55,227 nt of DNA, from the NCBI RefSeq assembly GCF_004117935.1, contig NZ_SDOY01000088.1:1-55227 (forward strand), written 5' to 3'. Position 1 is the first letter of the stretch. Each line of letters opens with the position of its first letter. Below are positions 8,370-15,808 of the stretch, one piece after another. The DNA comes from Streptomyces roseicoloratus. GTDB lineage: Bacteria; Actinomycetota; Actinomycetes; Streptomycetales; Streptomycetaceae. The notes under the pieces are model-generated. The model had not been told where the DNA came from and did not search any database. It saw only the letters and a program-made list of their open reading frames with translations. Made by a program: the position numbers and the translations under genes.

Positions 8370-8816
8370 ATGCCCGAGAACACCGTCACCACTCCGCTCG
8401 CCCCGATGGAGCCGGAGGACGTCTTCGACGCCTTCGCCTACATCCAGGCGATCCATGCCGACGACATCGACACCGCCGGCGCGGTCGCCGACGACATCGG
8501 CCCGGAGCAGTTGTGCCGGATGCTCGTGGACGTCGCCGCGCGCGTCTTCATCCCCATCACCGCCGAAGACGACCACGACGGGGAGCCGTGCGCGCACTCC
8601 TTCCTGGCCGCCGCGCTCGGACGGCTGCTGCTGGAGCTCCTGTGCCACGGCGTGTGCCTGGCCAACGCGCGGAACGTCGCCCGGACCATCATCCTGTTCA
8701 CCGAGAACATCCTCACCGAGGACCACGGCGACGTCGCCGACGTCCTGCGCCAGCTGGAGGCCGCGGGGATGAAGCAGGCGATGGAAGCGCACCCGGCGCA
8801 CCGCACCACCGCGTAG
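8370..8816 (+). CDS. Hypothetical acidic protein, 148 aa
   Basis: ATG 8370 with GAGGAG 7 nt upstream. The protein is small, acidic and mainly helical: DVFDAFAYIQAIHADDIDTAG, then LCRMLVDVAARVF and LLLELLCHGVCLANARNVARTII. I know no family. It is bracketed by the two copies of the ACCCCCTTG...CAAGGGGGT element, which suggests an accessory to replication or copy control. That is inference from position only. Confidence 0.65.
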   Translation: MPENTVTTPLAPMEPEDVFDAFAYIQAIHADDIDTAGAVADDIGPEQLCRMLVDVAARVFIPITAEDDHDGEPCAHSFLAAALGRLLLELLCHGVCLANARNVARTIILFTENILTEDHGDVADVLRQLEAAGMKQAMEAHPAHRTTA

Positions 8817-9038
8817 CCGCACCTCCGGGACGGTGGTGGTGCGGTGCGGCGCGCGTCCCCGGCGCACCACCGCACCACCGGGGTGCGCTCCACCCGCACC
8901 ACCGCACCGCACCGCTCCGCCGTGGTGCGCTCCACCGCACCATCGAGACCGCACCGCCGAACGCCGGCGGTGCGGTCTTCCGGCATCGCACTGCACCGCG
9001 ACGGGCGCGCCACGACCGGGCGGGCTCCTCTATCACAC

Positions 9039-9127
9039 ACCCCCTTGACCGCGACCTGATCGCGAGCCGAAACCGGCCGTGGCAAGGAGAAATGTCGCGG
9101 TAGCAGAGCTGGACAAGGGGGTGTAGC
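9039..9127. repeat. Long element, copy B (ACCCCCTTG...CAAGGGGGT)
   Basis: The inverted arms lie at 9039-9047 and 9114-9122. The interior GTAGCAGAGCTGGACAAGGG matches copy A (8148 onward) with two differences. Confidence 0.6.
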
Positions 9128-9247
9128 GGAGCCGGACAAGGGGGGCGCGCGCGTCTGGCCGCACCCGGACAAGGGGTGGTCGGCGGGCGCACCGGCGCGG
9201 TGCGGTGCGGAGCTTCGGGTGCGGCGCACCACCGCGGAGCGCACCAC

Positions 9248-9360
9248 GGTGGAGTCCATCGTCGTCCGGCGCACCGAAGTGGAGCCCACTCGGTGGAGCC
9301 CATCGGGTGGAACCCATCGGGTGGAACCCACTGAGTGGAGCCCATCGGGTGGACTCCACT
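9248..9360. repeat. Seven-copy array of GTGGANNCCA
   Basis: Copies begin near 9249, 9279, 9292, 9306, 9321, 9335 and 9349, mostly 13-15 bp apart. The variants are GTGGAGTCCA, GTGGAGCCCA, GTGGAACCCA and GTGGACTCCA. Each is a near-palindrome (TGGA...TCCA), so the array may bind a dimeric protein. It lies just downstream of the relaxase operon. Confidence 0.75.
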
Positions 9361-9383
9361 CAATGAACGGGTGCCCGGCCCCA

Positions 9384-9737
9384 TCACCACAGCCAGGCGT
9401 TGGAGTGCCGCACCCGGGACAGGGCGCGAGCGTCGCGGCGCGCGGCCGCGTTGCCGATCCGGTTCTGCCGGGAGCGGGGCCGGCGCAAGTTCCTCGCGGT
9501 GAGGCGGCGCTTGGCGGCTTCCTGGAGGCGCTTGCGCTGCTTGCGCAGCTCCGCCTTCTTCGCCGCCTTCGACTTCGGCTTCCGCGGGCGCTTCCAGATC
9601 GGCTGCCACCCCACGGGCTCGTCGGCTTCGAGCTCCTGGTCCTCGTCGAGCGCGGCGGCCATCTGCTCACGGGCGGCTCGGGCTCGGGCGAGCGCGTCGT
9701 CGGGGTTGGGGTTGGGGCGTTCTTCCGGGGTGCTCAC
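9384..9737 (-). CDS. Small basic protein downstream of relaxase, 117 aa
   Basis: The start is GTG 9737, overlapping the relaxase stop codon by 4 nt (GTGA), so it is translationally coupled. The N-terminal half is acidic with ARARAAREQMAAALDEDQ. The C-terminal half is very basic (KRPRKPKSKAAKKAELRKQR and an Arg-rich tail), which suggests nucleic-acid contact. It is probably an accessory of the relaxase. No family is recognised. Confidence 0.65.
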   Translation of the reverse strand: MSTPEERPNPNPDDALARARAAREQMAAALDEDQELEADEPVGWQPIWKRPRKPKSKAAKKAELRKQRKRLQEAAKRRLTARNLRRPRSRQNRIGNAAARRDARALSRVRHSNAWLW

Positions 9738-11557
9738 GTGACTCCTCCTGTGGTTCGGCCCGGCGCCGGTTGGGTGCCGGGTTGCTGGGTGTGCGGCTGC
9801 GGGGCCGTCGCCGGGGTGGGCTGCGGGCGCAGGCCGTGGGCGGCTTCACGCGCCCGCCGGCTGTCCTGGAGCGTGGCGGCCACCTGCGCGGCGGCGGCTT
9901 CCAAGGTCTGGCGGGTCCGATCCACCGTGTCGACGCCGGTCTCCGGCTCCAGGACGCGGCCGTCCTTCCGGCCGTCGCGGAACGGCCGCGGGCGCGACCT
10001 CGAGGCGGCGGGCACAGCGACGGCGTACGGGCGGGGGCGGGAGCCCAGGCGCTCCGCACGGCGCACCGCGTGAACCCGGGCGGCCAGGGCGTCGGCGGCG
10101 AGACGGGCCCGCTCGTACTGAGTCGCCGTGCGGCGGCGGGTCAGCGGGCGCAGCACGGCCTGGTCCTCGGTGTCGCTCGGGTACAGGGCGCGCAGGTCGG
10201 CGGTCATCCTCCGGCCGCCCCCAACGGGCCGGGTGTAGTCGTCGAGGACCGTCTGCACGATCCGTTCGTCCAGGCCCGGCTCGTGGCGGCGGCCGCGCAG
10301 GACGTAGGAGAGGTGGCGGCGGGCCTCGGCGAGGAGGTGGTGGTCTGCGAAAGCGCCGCGCATCACATACACCACAGCGACGACGTCGACAGCCGCCAAG
10401 GCGACGTCGACCACCGGCCGCACCCGCGCCCACACCGCCGCGGCCGCCGCCCGCGCCCGCTCGGCGAGCCGGTAGACGGTGCAGGCGCCGAACGCCCGGA
10501 TCGCCGATTCCCGCCATCGCGTGCGCAGCTCGGTCAGCGACAGCAGCTCGGTGCGCTTCGGTGAGCGGGTCTGGTCGGCGGCCTGGCAGGCCAGCGCGTA
10601 GCCGGCCTTCTCCCCCGGCTCGTGCCCCTGCCGCTCCTCGTACTGGGCGGTGATGACGGACAGCGCGTCCTCGATCTGCTGGCGGCGGGTCGACTGCCAG
10701 CCGATCAGCCGCCGGTCGATCCCGGCGATGTCCATCACCGGCCGGCGGCCGGGCGTCACCTCGCGCGGCTCCCACGCCCACCCGAGCCGCGCCGTCACCT
10801 CCTCCATGAACAGGAGGGTGTAGAGGCTGTCGGCGGCGACGATGTGGGTCATCAGCGAGTCCGCCGACAGGTTGCCCCACTTCCCGTCGTGCGGCCGCCG
10901 GGCACGGACCGACACGACCGCGTGCGAGTGCAGCAGCGGCCTCGATTCCGTGGCCCTGGACTCGTAGTGCCGGAACACCGCGACCACAAGCCCGTCCTTA
11001 ACCCGGCCGCGTTCCTTGCCGCCGGCCTTCCAACGGATCTCGGCGACCGACTCCTCGATCCACGCCAGGGTCTTGTCGCGGGCGATGCCGTCGCACAGCT
11101 CCAGGACCCGGCGGTGCGTCTCGTCCATCAGGGCCCACGCGACGTGTGCCGTCGGCGGGGGCCGGAACACCAGGTCGAAGGCCAGCCAGGGCGTGCGCTC
11201 CTTGGCCTTGTCGGTCTCGGCCGACTGGTTGTGCTCGATGGGCCTGCCCAGCACGGTCGCCCGCCGGGCGCGGGCCGGGCTCTCGCCCTGCGCCAGGAGC
11301 TCACGCTCGATCCGGTCGGCGTCCGGGTGCCGGCCCTCCCCCAGGAGCAGCTCGGCCTGCCGCTCGGTCACCACGTCCCCGGCCTTGAGGCCGAGCGCGG
11401 CCAGGCCCCGGCCCTTCCACACGCCGGGCGGGACACCGGCCTCGTCCTGGGCGTCGCGCAGCGATGTGCCCACGGCGCGGTGGCCGTCGCCGACCATCAC
11501 GCCACGGAACAGGTAGCGCACCCCGGCCCCCGGGCGAACTGGTGACATGCTGATCAT
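9734..11557 (-). CDS. MobF/TrwC-type relaxase domain protein without helicase, 607 aa
   Basis: The N-terminal 320 residues follow the TrwC relaxase plan: W47-KGRGLAALGL, FDLVFRPPPTAHVAWAL (family: FDLTFSxPKSVS), then FRHYESR (His197) and LLHSHAVV (His210, His212), the metal-binding histidines. The usual paired tyrosines near the N-terminus are reduced to one, Y15 (VRYLFR). The second pair is missing, and the KSVS loop is PTAH. The C-terminal half is helical and Arg-rich and has no Walker A motif, so the RecD-like helicase of full MobF proteins is absent. Known function: nicking at oriT and attachment to the 5' end. Activity here is uncertain. Starts at 11557 or 11548 are both possible. Confidence 0.75.
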   Translation of the reverse strand: MISMSPVRPGAGVRYLFRGVMVGDGHRAVGTSLRDAQDEAGVPPGVWKGRGLAALGLKAGDVVTERQAELLLGEGRHPDADRIERELLAQGESPARARRATVLGRPIEHNQSAETDKAKERTPWLAFDLVFRPPPTAHVAWALMDETHRRVLELCDGIARDKTLAWIEESVAEIRWKAGGKERGRVKDGLVVAVFRHYESRATESRPLLHSHAVVSVRARRPHDGKWGNLSADSLMTHIVAADSLYTLLFMEEVTARLGWAWEPREVTPGRRPVMDIAGIDRRLIGWQSTRRQQIEDALSVITAQYEERQGHEPGEKAGYALACQAADQTRSPKRTELLSLTELRTRWRESAIRAFGACTVYRLAERARAAAAAVWARVRPVVDVALAAVDVVAVVYVMRGAFADHHLLAEARRHLSYVLRGRRHEPGLDERIVQTVLDDYTRPVGGGRRMTADLRALYPSDTEDQAVLRPLTRRRTATQYERARLAADALAARVHAVRRAERLGSRPRPYAVAVPAASRSRPRPFRDGRKDGRVLEPETGVDTVDRTRQTLEAAAAQVAATLQDSRRAREAAHGLRPQPTPATAPQPHTQQPGTQPAPGRTTGGVT

Positions 11558-11716
11558 CGGCCCATGGAACCCCGGCGCTGAGCTGCGTAGAAGTGTGATC
11601 CGGGGTCGGTCCCGCCGGGCGGGAGGGCATCACCAGATCTTTACCGGAGCGCCCGCCAGGCGGGCCGCCGGGCCAGCCCGAGACGGTAAGCCGCCGCTGT
11701 GTGCACAGTCCGCCGC

Positions 11717-11917
11717 ATGACCACCGAACTGCTCCACGGAGACCTCTGCCCGCTGTGCCGCCGCCCTCTCAGGCTGGTCCCGGACGTCATCGTCCGCTCG
11801 GCCGGCGTGCCGTACCCCACCCGGACCGACTACCTGCCCCACTGCGACAGCTGCACCAGCGACCCGCTCAACTCACAGAAGTGGAACGACGCGATGAACG
11901 CCCGCGACGAGAGCTGA
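11717..11917 (+). CDS. Small zinc-ribbon-like protein, 66 aa
   Basis: ATG 11717. The protein carries two Cys pairs, CPLC near the N-terminus and CDSC in the second half, with a basic PLRLVPDVIVRS segment between them. This pattern suits a small zinc ribbon. The ribosome site is weak, so existence is moderately supported by codon bias and the Cys spacing. It diverges from the relaxase. Confidence 0.5.
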   Translation: MTTELLHGDLCPLCRRPLRLVPDVIVRSAGVPYPTRTDYLPHCDSCTSDPLNSQKWNDAMNARDES

Positions 11918-12015
11918 CCCGGACCGTGCGAATGCTGCGCCACGACCTCATCAACACCACCCAGCACGACTGAGCACCACGTAACCGACGCCCTTCAACA
12001 CGAACAGCCACCACC

Positions 12016-12039
12016 GCCCCCGGCCGACCGGCCGGGGGC
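12016..12039. terminator. Hairpin before the RelE-like gene
   Basis: A 10-bp GC stem (12016-12025 with 12030-12039) and a 4-nt loop lie between the small zinc gene and the GTG start at 12065. Confidence 0.55.
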
Positions 12040-12064
12040 TTCGTGCGTCCTGGAGGAGTTCGCC

Positions 12065-12370
12065 GTGCCCACGTACGAGACCCTGCCGCGCTTCACCGCC
12101 GACCTGGACCGTCTCACCCCGGAACAACGCCGCAAGTTCCGTCAGACCGTGGCGGCCTTCGTCGAGGACCTGCGCGCCGGAGGACGCTTCCGCGCTGGTC
12201 TCCGCATCAAGCGTGTTCAACGGGCGACCGGGATCTACGAACTCACCTGGTCCATGGGCACCGGCCCCGCAGGACGCGCCACGTGGCAATACGGACCAGC
12301 ACGTCGCCCTGACACCCCGCACGTGATCTGGCGTCGCATCGGCACCCACGACATCCTCACCGGCCCGTAG
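12065..12370 (+). CDS. RelE/ParE-like toxin-family protein, 101 aa
   Basis: GTG 12065 follows GGAGGAG. The order of conserved blocks fits RelE-type proteins: an N-terminal helix pair (RFTADLDRLTPEQRRKFRQT), then LRIKRVQ, GIYELTW, GRATWQYG and the C-terminal HVIWRRIGTHDIL. Such proteins cleave ribosome-bound mRNA or act on gyrase, and usually have an antitoxin next door. Neither neighbour (66 aa upstream, 246 aa downstream) looks like a classical antitoxin, so this may be an orphan or have an unusual partner. Confidence 0.65.
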   Translation: MPTYETLPRFTADLDRLTPEQRRKFRQTVAAFVEDLRAGGRFRAGLRIKRVQRATGIYELTWSMGTGPAGRATWQYGPARRPDTPHVIWRRIGTHDILTGP

Positions 12371-12450
12371 CGCCTCACCGTCTCGCGTCCGCGCGGGAGG
12401 CCGGGCGCCCGCGGCCTTGTACCGAGGGGGCGGATCGAGGACGTCATCAT

Positions 12451-13191
12451 GTGATCAGCGCGCACGACCTTGCGCGGCTGCATCTCGTTGGGTGGGACAT
12501 GAAGCTGACTGGTGAGCCCGGCGGGGTCGAGGCGCTGGCGGAGGAGGCCGTCGTCGCGGCGTGCACGCTGGCCGACGCCGCCGACCCGGCGCGGTGGAGC
12601 GCGGGCGCGGTGGAGGATGCGGCAGCTGCCCTGGAGGTCCTGGCCGGTGCGCTCGCCCAGCTCGATCCCGAGTGTGCGGAAATCCTCTCCGTCGTGCCGA
12701 TCGCCGCGGCCGCCGTCGTCGAGCGCGCCGAACAGGCCGCAGCCGGGACGAGCGAATCCGCCGACGGCAGGGCGACAGCCGGGACGAGCGCGGCGCTGCG
12801 CCAGGCGCTCGCCGCTCATGGTCTGACCCGGCACCGTGTGCACCAGCTCGGTGCCGCGCTGGTCACCGTGACGCTGGACGCACCCGAGGCGCAGGCCCTG
12901 GCCGTGCTCCTCAGCCGACACGACATCCTCCCCCGGCAGGTGCAGCCGGAGGGCGAGGACGGCTGGGGGTCCGGGCCGACGGAGACCGCGGCCGCCGCGC
13001 TCGCCGACGCTGTCCGCGCGCACGGCACTGGCGCGTACGCGCGGGTCCTTGCCTCGGGGCAGGTGAGCGCCGGCCTCACCCTGCAGGCGGCCCAGGCGGT
13101 GGTCACGGCCCTCACCGCCCAGCCCGTTGTCGCAGCGCGCGGCAAGCGGCGGGGGCTCGGTCCGGGGTTCAAGGGTGTCGCCTCACGCTGA
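12451..13191 (+). CDS. Hypothetical Ala-rich helical protein, 246 aa
   Basis: The start is GTG 12451. The protein is dominated by Ala-rich helices (VEALAEEAVVAACTLADAAD, LEVLAGALAQLDPECAEIL) and a C-terminal half with LAVLLSRHDILPRQVQPE and a basic end (ARGKRRGLGPGFKG). No domain is recognised. It ends just before a strong bidirectional terminator shared with the converging par genes. Confidence 0.6.
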   Translation: MISAHDLARLHLVGWDMKLTGEPGGVEALAEEAVVAACTLADAADPARWSAGAVEDAAAALEVLAGALAQLDPECAEILSVVPIAAAAVVERAEQAAAGTSESADGRATAGTSAALRQALAAHGLTRHRVHQLGAALVTVTLDAPEAQALAVLLSRHDILPRQVQPEGEDGWGSGPTETAAAALADAVRAHGTGAYARVLASGQVSAGLTLQAAQAVVTALTAQPVVAARGKRRGLGPGFKGVASR

Positions 13192-13218
13192 CTGTCCGAG
13201 CTGCTGCCGCCAAAAATC

Positions 13219-13248
13219 GCGGGACTTCCCCAATTGGGGAAGTCCCGC
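13219..13248. terminator. Bidirectional terminator
   Basis: A 30-bp perfect palindrome with 13-bp arms (13219-13231 with 13236-13248) around AATT. An A5 run at 13212-13216 gives a T-run for leftward transcripts. It separates the converging 246-aa and ParB-position genes. Confidence 0.85.
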
Positions 13249-13261
13249 TCAACCGCAAGGG

Positions 13262-14263
13262 TCAGTCCTCAACCAGCTCTGCGTCGACGATGCCGTCCTC
13301 ATCGACGGCGTCAGCGTCGACGTTGCCATCGGGGGCGGCGTCGGCGTCCACCTTCACCTTGCTGAGGATCCGGCCGATGCGGCGGATGGCGTCCTGCTGC
13401 CGCTGGGCTTCTTCGCTGCTACGGGCCTTACGTGCGGCCTTGTCCTCCGTGGCGTTCTCGATTGCCTGCCGCGCCACGTTCAGCAGCTCGAGTGCGCCGT
13501 CTACGGGATCTGGGCTCCGTCTGGGCATGCCGCCCTGCTCGGGTGTCGTCTCGGTCCGCTGCGTGGGCATCACCGGGTCGGGTGCGGTCGTCCAGGCGGC
13601 GCTGATGACCTGGCTGCGCTCCGCCGGGTCGGAGACTCCCTTGGCGGCCGCCACCGCCTTCTTCACTCGCTGCTGGACCTGGTTGGCGACAAGCCGGACC
13701 CCGCCTGCCTGGTGGGCCCAGTACAGCTCGGCGTAGGCACGCGCGGCCTCTTCGTCGCTGGTGCGCTCCGCGTACGGCTGCAGCTTTCGCAGGTGGCTGT
13801 CGGGCAGGGGCCGGCCGAGTTCCTTCTGCACGGTCTGCGCCAGGCGCCAGGTCTTCTGGAGACGGTCCGCCTCGCTGGTCGAGAGTCCGTCGTGCTCCTG
13901 CTGAAGGTACTGCTCCCAGGTGCGGGTGCCGTCGCCGCGGTACAGGCGGCGCCTTCGGACCACTTCCAGGGAGTAGCCGAGCATCCAGCGGGCTGTGCGG
14001 GCGTTGTCGACGGCGCGGTGCGCCTCGGCAAGGAGACGCTGCTCGTGCTCGTCGAGCGGGCCGTTCGCGGTCTCCGGCGTGGCGTCCACGTCGGGGAGGG
14101 TCAGTCCCCAGTGCTCCATCGTGAAGGGCTGGGCGCGCATCTGCGGAGGTTCGGCGGGCTGGTCCGGCACAGCCAGGCTCCCCGGCGTGGGACTCGCGCT
14201 GTCGGCGGGAGGCTGCTGGGCTCCCTTGCCGGCCGCCGCACGGAAGTCACGACGCTTAGACAC
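13262..14263 (-). CDS. Putative partition partner protein (ParB position), 333 aa
   Basis: It overlaps the upstream ParA-like gene by 8 nt. It starts MSKRRDFRAAAGKG, resembling the short Arg-rich N-terminus of ParB-type partners that stimulates ParA. The middle is helical (ARTARWMLGYSLEVVRRRRLYRGDG, LSTSEADRLQKTWRLAQTVQ) with a possible helix-turn-helix around SEADRLQKTWRLAQ. A second helical part ends RQQDAIRRIGRILSKVK, and the tail is very acidic (repeated VDADA). I do not see the canonical ParB CTP-binding motif. The role is inferred from gene order. Confidence 0.6.
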   Translation of the reverse strand: MSKRRDFRAAAGKGAQQPPADSASPTPGSLAVPDQPAEPPQMRAQPFTMEHWGLTLPDVDATPETANGPLDEHEQRLLAEAHRAVDNARTARWMLGYSLEVVRRRRLYRGDGTRTWEQYLQQEHDGLSTSEADRLQKTWRLAQTVQKELGRPLPDSHLRKLQPYAERTSDEEAARAYAELYWAHQAGGVRLVANQVQQRVKKAVAAAKGVSDPAERSQVISAAWTTAPDPVMPTQRTETTPEQGGMPRRSPDPVDGALELLNVARQAIENATEDKAARKARSSEEAQRQQDAIRRIGRILSKVKVDADAAPDGNVDADAVDEDGIVDAELVED

Positions 14264-14897
14264 TCTTGATCAGCCCCCGGTCCTGCAGCTCGGTGACCAG
14301 CTCACCGAACGGTCCCCGGGCCGCGTTCTCCACCGGGAAGCCGGTGGCCTGCTTGATGTCGTCCAGGACCGGGATCTTCACCGTGAGCACGTTGTAGTCG
14401 TCGTCGGCGAGCAGGCCCCGGATCTCCTTCTCGCTCCGGACGTTGGGGCGGACTCGGTTGAGGAGCACCCACATCGGCGGGGCCGTGCGTGAGGGCCTGT
14501 CGAACGCGGAGCGGCCGACCATCGTCTTGACCGGGGTGGAAGTGCGCGGCTGATGGACGCGCTGGTAGTCGGCCATCGACGGTTCCATGTGGATGAGGAC
14601 CAGGTCAGCCACCTTGAGCACGCTGTCCGCGATGTGCGGGTGGTTCTCGGTGTGACCGACGTCGACGATGTCGATCCCGGCTTCCCCGAGCGGCGTGTAC
14701 TCCTCGGCGAACTTCGCGGAGGCGTTGTGCTTCACCGGGAAGGGGAAGCCGGCGAGCTCGGACCACTGCGTGAGGTGTTCAGACTCGTCGGCGTCCCAGA
14801 GCTGCACGCGGTATCCGGCCTCGTGGAATGCGTGTCCCATCATGCCGGTGTCGGTCGTCTTGCCCATGCTTCGTGGGCTGATGTTGGCGATGAGCAC
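14256..14897 (-). CDS. parA: ParA-like partition ATPase, 213 aa
   Basis: GTG 14897 with GAGGAGAG upstream. The P-loop near the N-terminus is ISPRSMGKTTDT (G12-K13-T14-T15), followed by a helix, VQLWDADES (switch I-like) and IDIVDVGHTENHPHIADSVL (Walker B-like), then VLLNRVRP. The size and fold order match short ParA/Soj ATPases that move plasmids using dynamic DNA-bound polymers or gradients. The usual signature lysine of the deviant Walker A (KGGxGKT) is replaced, since the motif reads PRSMGKT. The partner gene overlaps downstream. Confidence 0.75.
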   Translation of the reverse strand: MLIANISPRSMGKTTDTGMMGHAFHEAGYRVQLWDADESEHLTQWSELAGFPFPVKHNASAKFAEEYTPLGEAGIDIVDVGHTENHPHIADSVLKVADLVLIHMEPSMADYQRVHQPRTSTPVKTMVGRSAFDRPSRTAPPMWVLLNRVRPNVRSEKEIRGLLADDDYNVLTVKIPVLDDIKQATGFPVENAARGPFGELVTELQDRGLIKSV

Positions 14898-15121
14898 GGC
14901 GCGGCTCTCTCCTCATGCAGTGGCTACGTTCCGCAAGATGCTGCCACGTCTCCCCGAGCACAGTGACCCGCACCACGTCACAAAGTGCTGCCCGGCAGCG
15001 CGGCCACCGCCAACTGGTCCGAGCGCGACCGCCGTAGACGCATCGAGCCTGAAACGAAAAAAGGCCCGCGCCCCGCCAGATCGTGGCGGGGCACGGGCCT
15101 ACAGGGGCTCGCATCAGGTGG
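14898..15121. other. par promoter region and facing terminator
   Basis: Leftward par transcription must start here. No tandem repeats that would mark a centromere are obvious. The right part holds the terminator at 15063-15099. Confidence 0.5.
15063..15099 (-). terminator. Rho-independent terminator of the 16-kb leftward cluster
   Basis: A 16-bp stem (15063-15078 with 15084-15099, one mismatch) and a 5-nt loop, followed in the leftward direction by T6 (15057-15062 read as A on the plus strand). It lies 22 nt after the stop at 15122. Confidence 0.85.
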
Positions 15122-15808
15122 TCAGACGCTCACTCCCGCGACGGCGGCGTCCAGGAGCGCCACGGCGTCGGCCTCGTACGGGTCGGCGAACTTCTGGTGG
15201 TCGCTGACGTCGAACGGTGCGTACCGCGCGGAGACGCGGTGGCCGGGCACGAGGGTGGTCTCGCGTCCGTCCAGCGCGGCGGTGAGCCGGTCGTAGTCCT
15301 GCTGGGCGTGCCGGGTCTGGGTGTACGGACCAAGGCGCAGCAGGGTGAAGCCGTCGAGGCTGTCGTCGCGCTTGCGGGCCTCCATGTAGAGGGCGTAGTG
15401 CGCGGGTTCCATGCCGACGTCGTCGGGCAGGGGCAGGTTCGCGGCGGCGTGAGTGAGCGGCGCGTAGCCCGGCTGCCAGAGGCCGAGGATCGTGGTCGTC
15501 TCGCAGCACAGCCAGCTGCGGTCCGTGTAGCCGAGCTGGCGGCCGTGGAGGTAGGCCGCGGCGTGCGGGGTGTCGGGGTGGACCAGGGCGACGGCGATCA
15601 GGTCGGGGCCGTGGTCGTCGCCGGGCCTGGGGTGCGCGCGCTCCACGAACGGGCCGATGCGCACGGCGACGTCCTGGCCGCAGCCGGGCGTCCAGGGCTG
15701 CGGGTCGCGCATGGCGGTGAGCATCGCACGGAACTGGTCGACGACGGCCTGGTCCTCGAGGGAGATGGCGCCGGGGGCGTGGCCGCAGCGGCGGAAGAGT
15801 CGCTTCAT
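15122..15808 (-). CDS. Hypothetical protein, 228 aa
   Basis: ATG 15808 overlaps the upstream stop codon (ATGA), with AGGAG before it. It starts MKRLFRRCGHAPG, and the middle has GPDLIAVALVHPDTPHAAAYLHGRQLGYTDRSWLCCE. The mixed alpha/beta composition and conserved-looking Trp/Cys block suggest a folded enzyme-like protein, but I know no family. It is the last gene before the terminator and is coupled to the RapZ-C/HIT fusion gene. Confidence 0.65.
   Translation of the reverse strand: MKRLFRRCGHAPGAISLEDQAVVDQFRAMLTAMRDPQPWTPGCGQDVAVRIGPFVERAHPRPGDDHGPDLIAVALVHPDTPHAAAYLHGRQLGYTDRSWLCCETTTILGLWQPGYAPLTHAAANLPLPDDVGMEPAHYALYMEARKRDDSLDGFTLLRLGPYTQTRHAQQDYDRLTAALDGRETTLVPGHRVSARYAPFDVSDHQKFADPYEADAVALLDAAVAGVSV

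Larger units (their letters stand above)
8817..9383. other. Intergenic region with three repeat classes
   Basis: From 8830 to about 9000 the strand is built of short GCACCACCGCACC and GTGCG runs. Copy B of the long element follows at 9039-9127, with further GGACAAGGGG copies near 9135 and 9168. A seven-unit GTGGANNCCA array lies at 9248-9360. No gene is supported. Confidence 0.65.
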
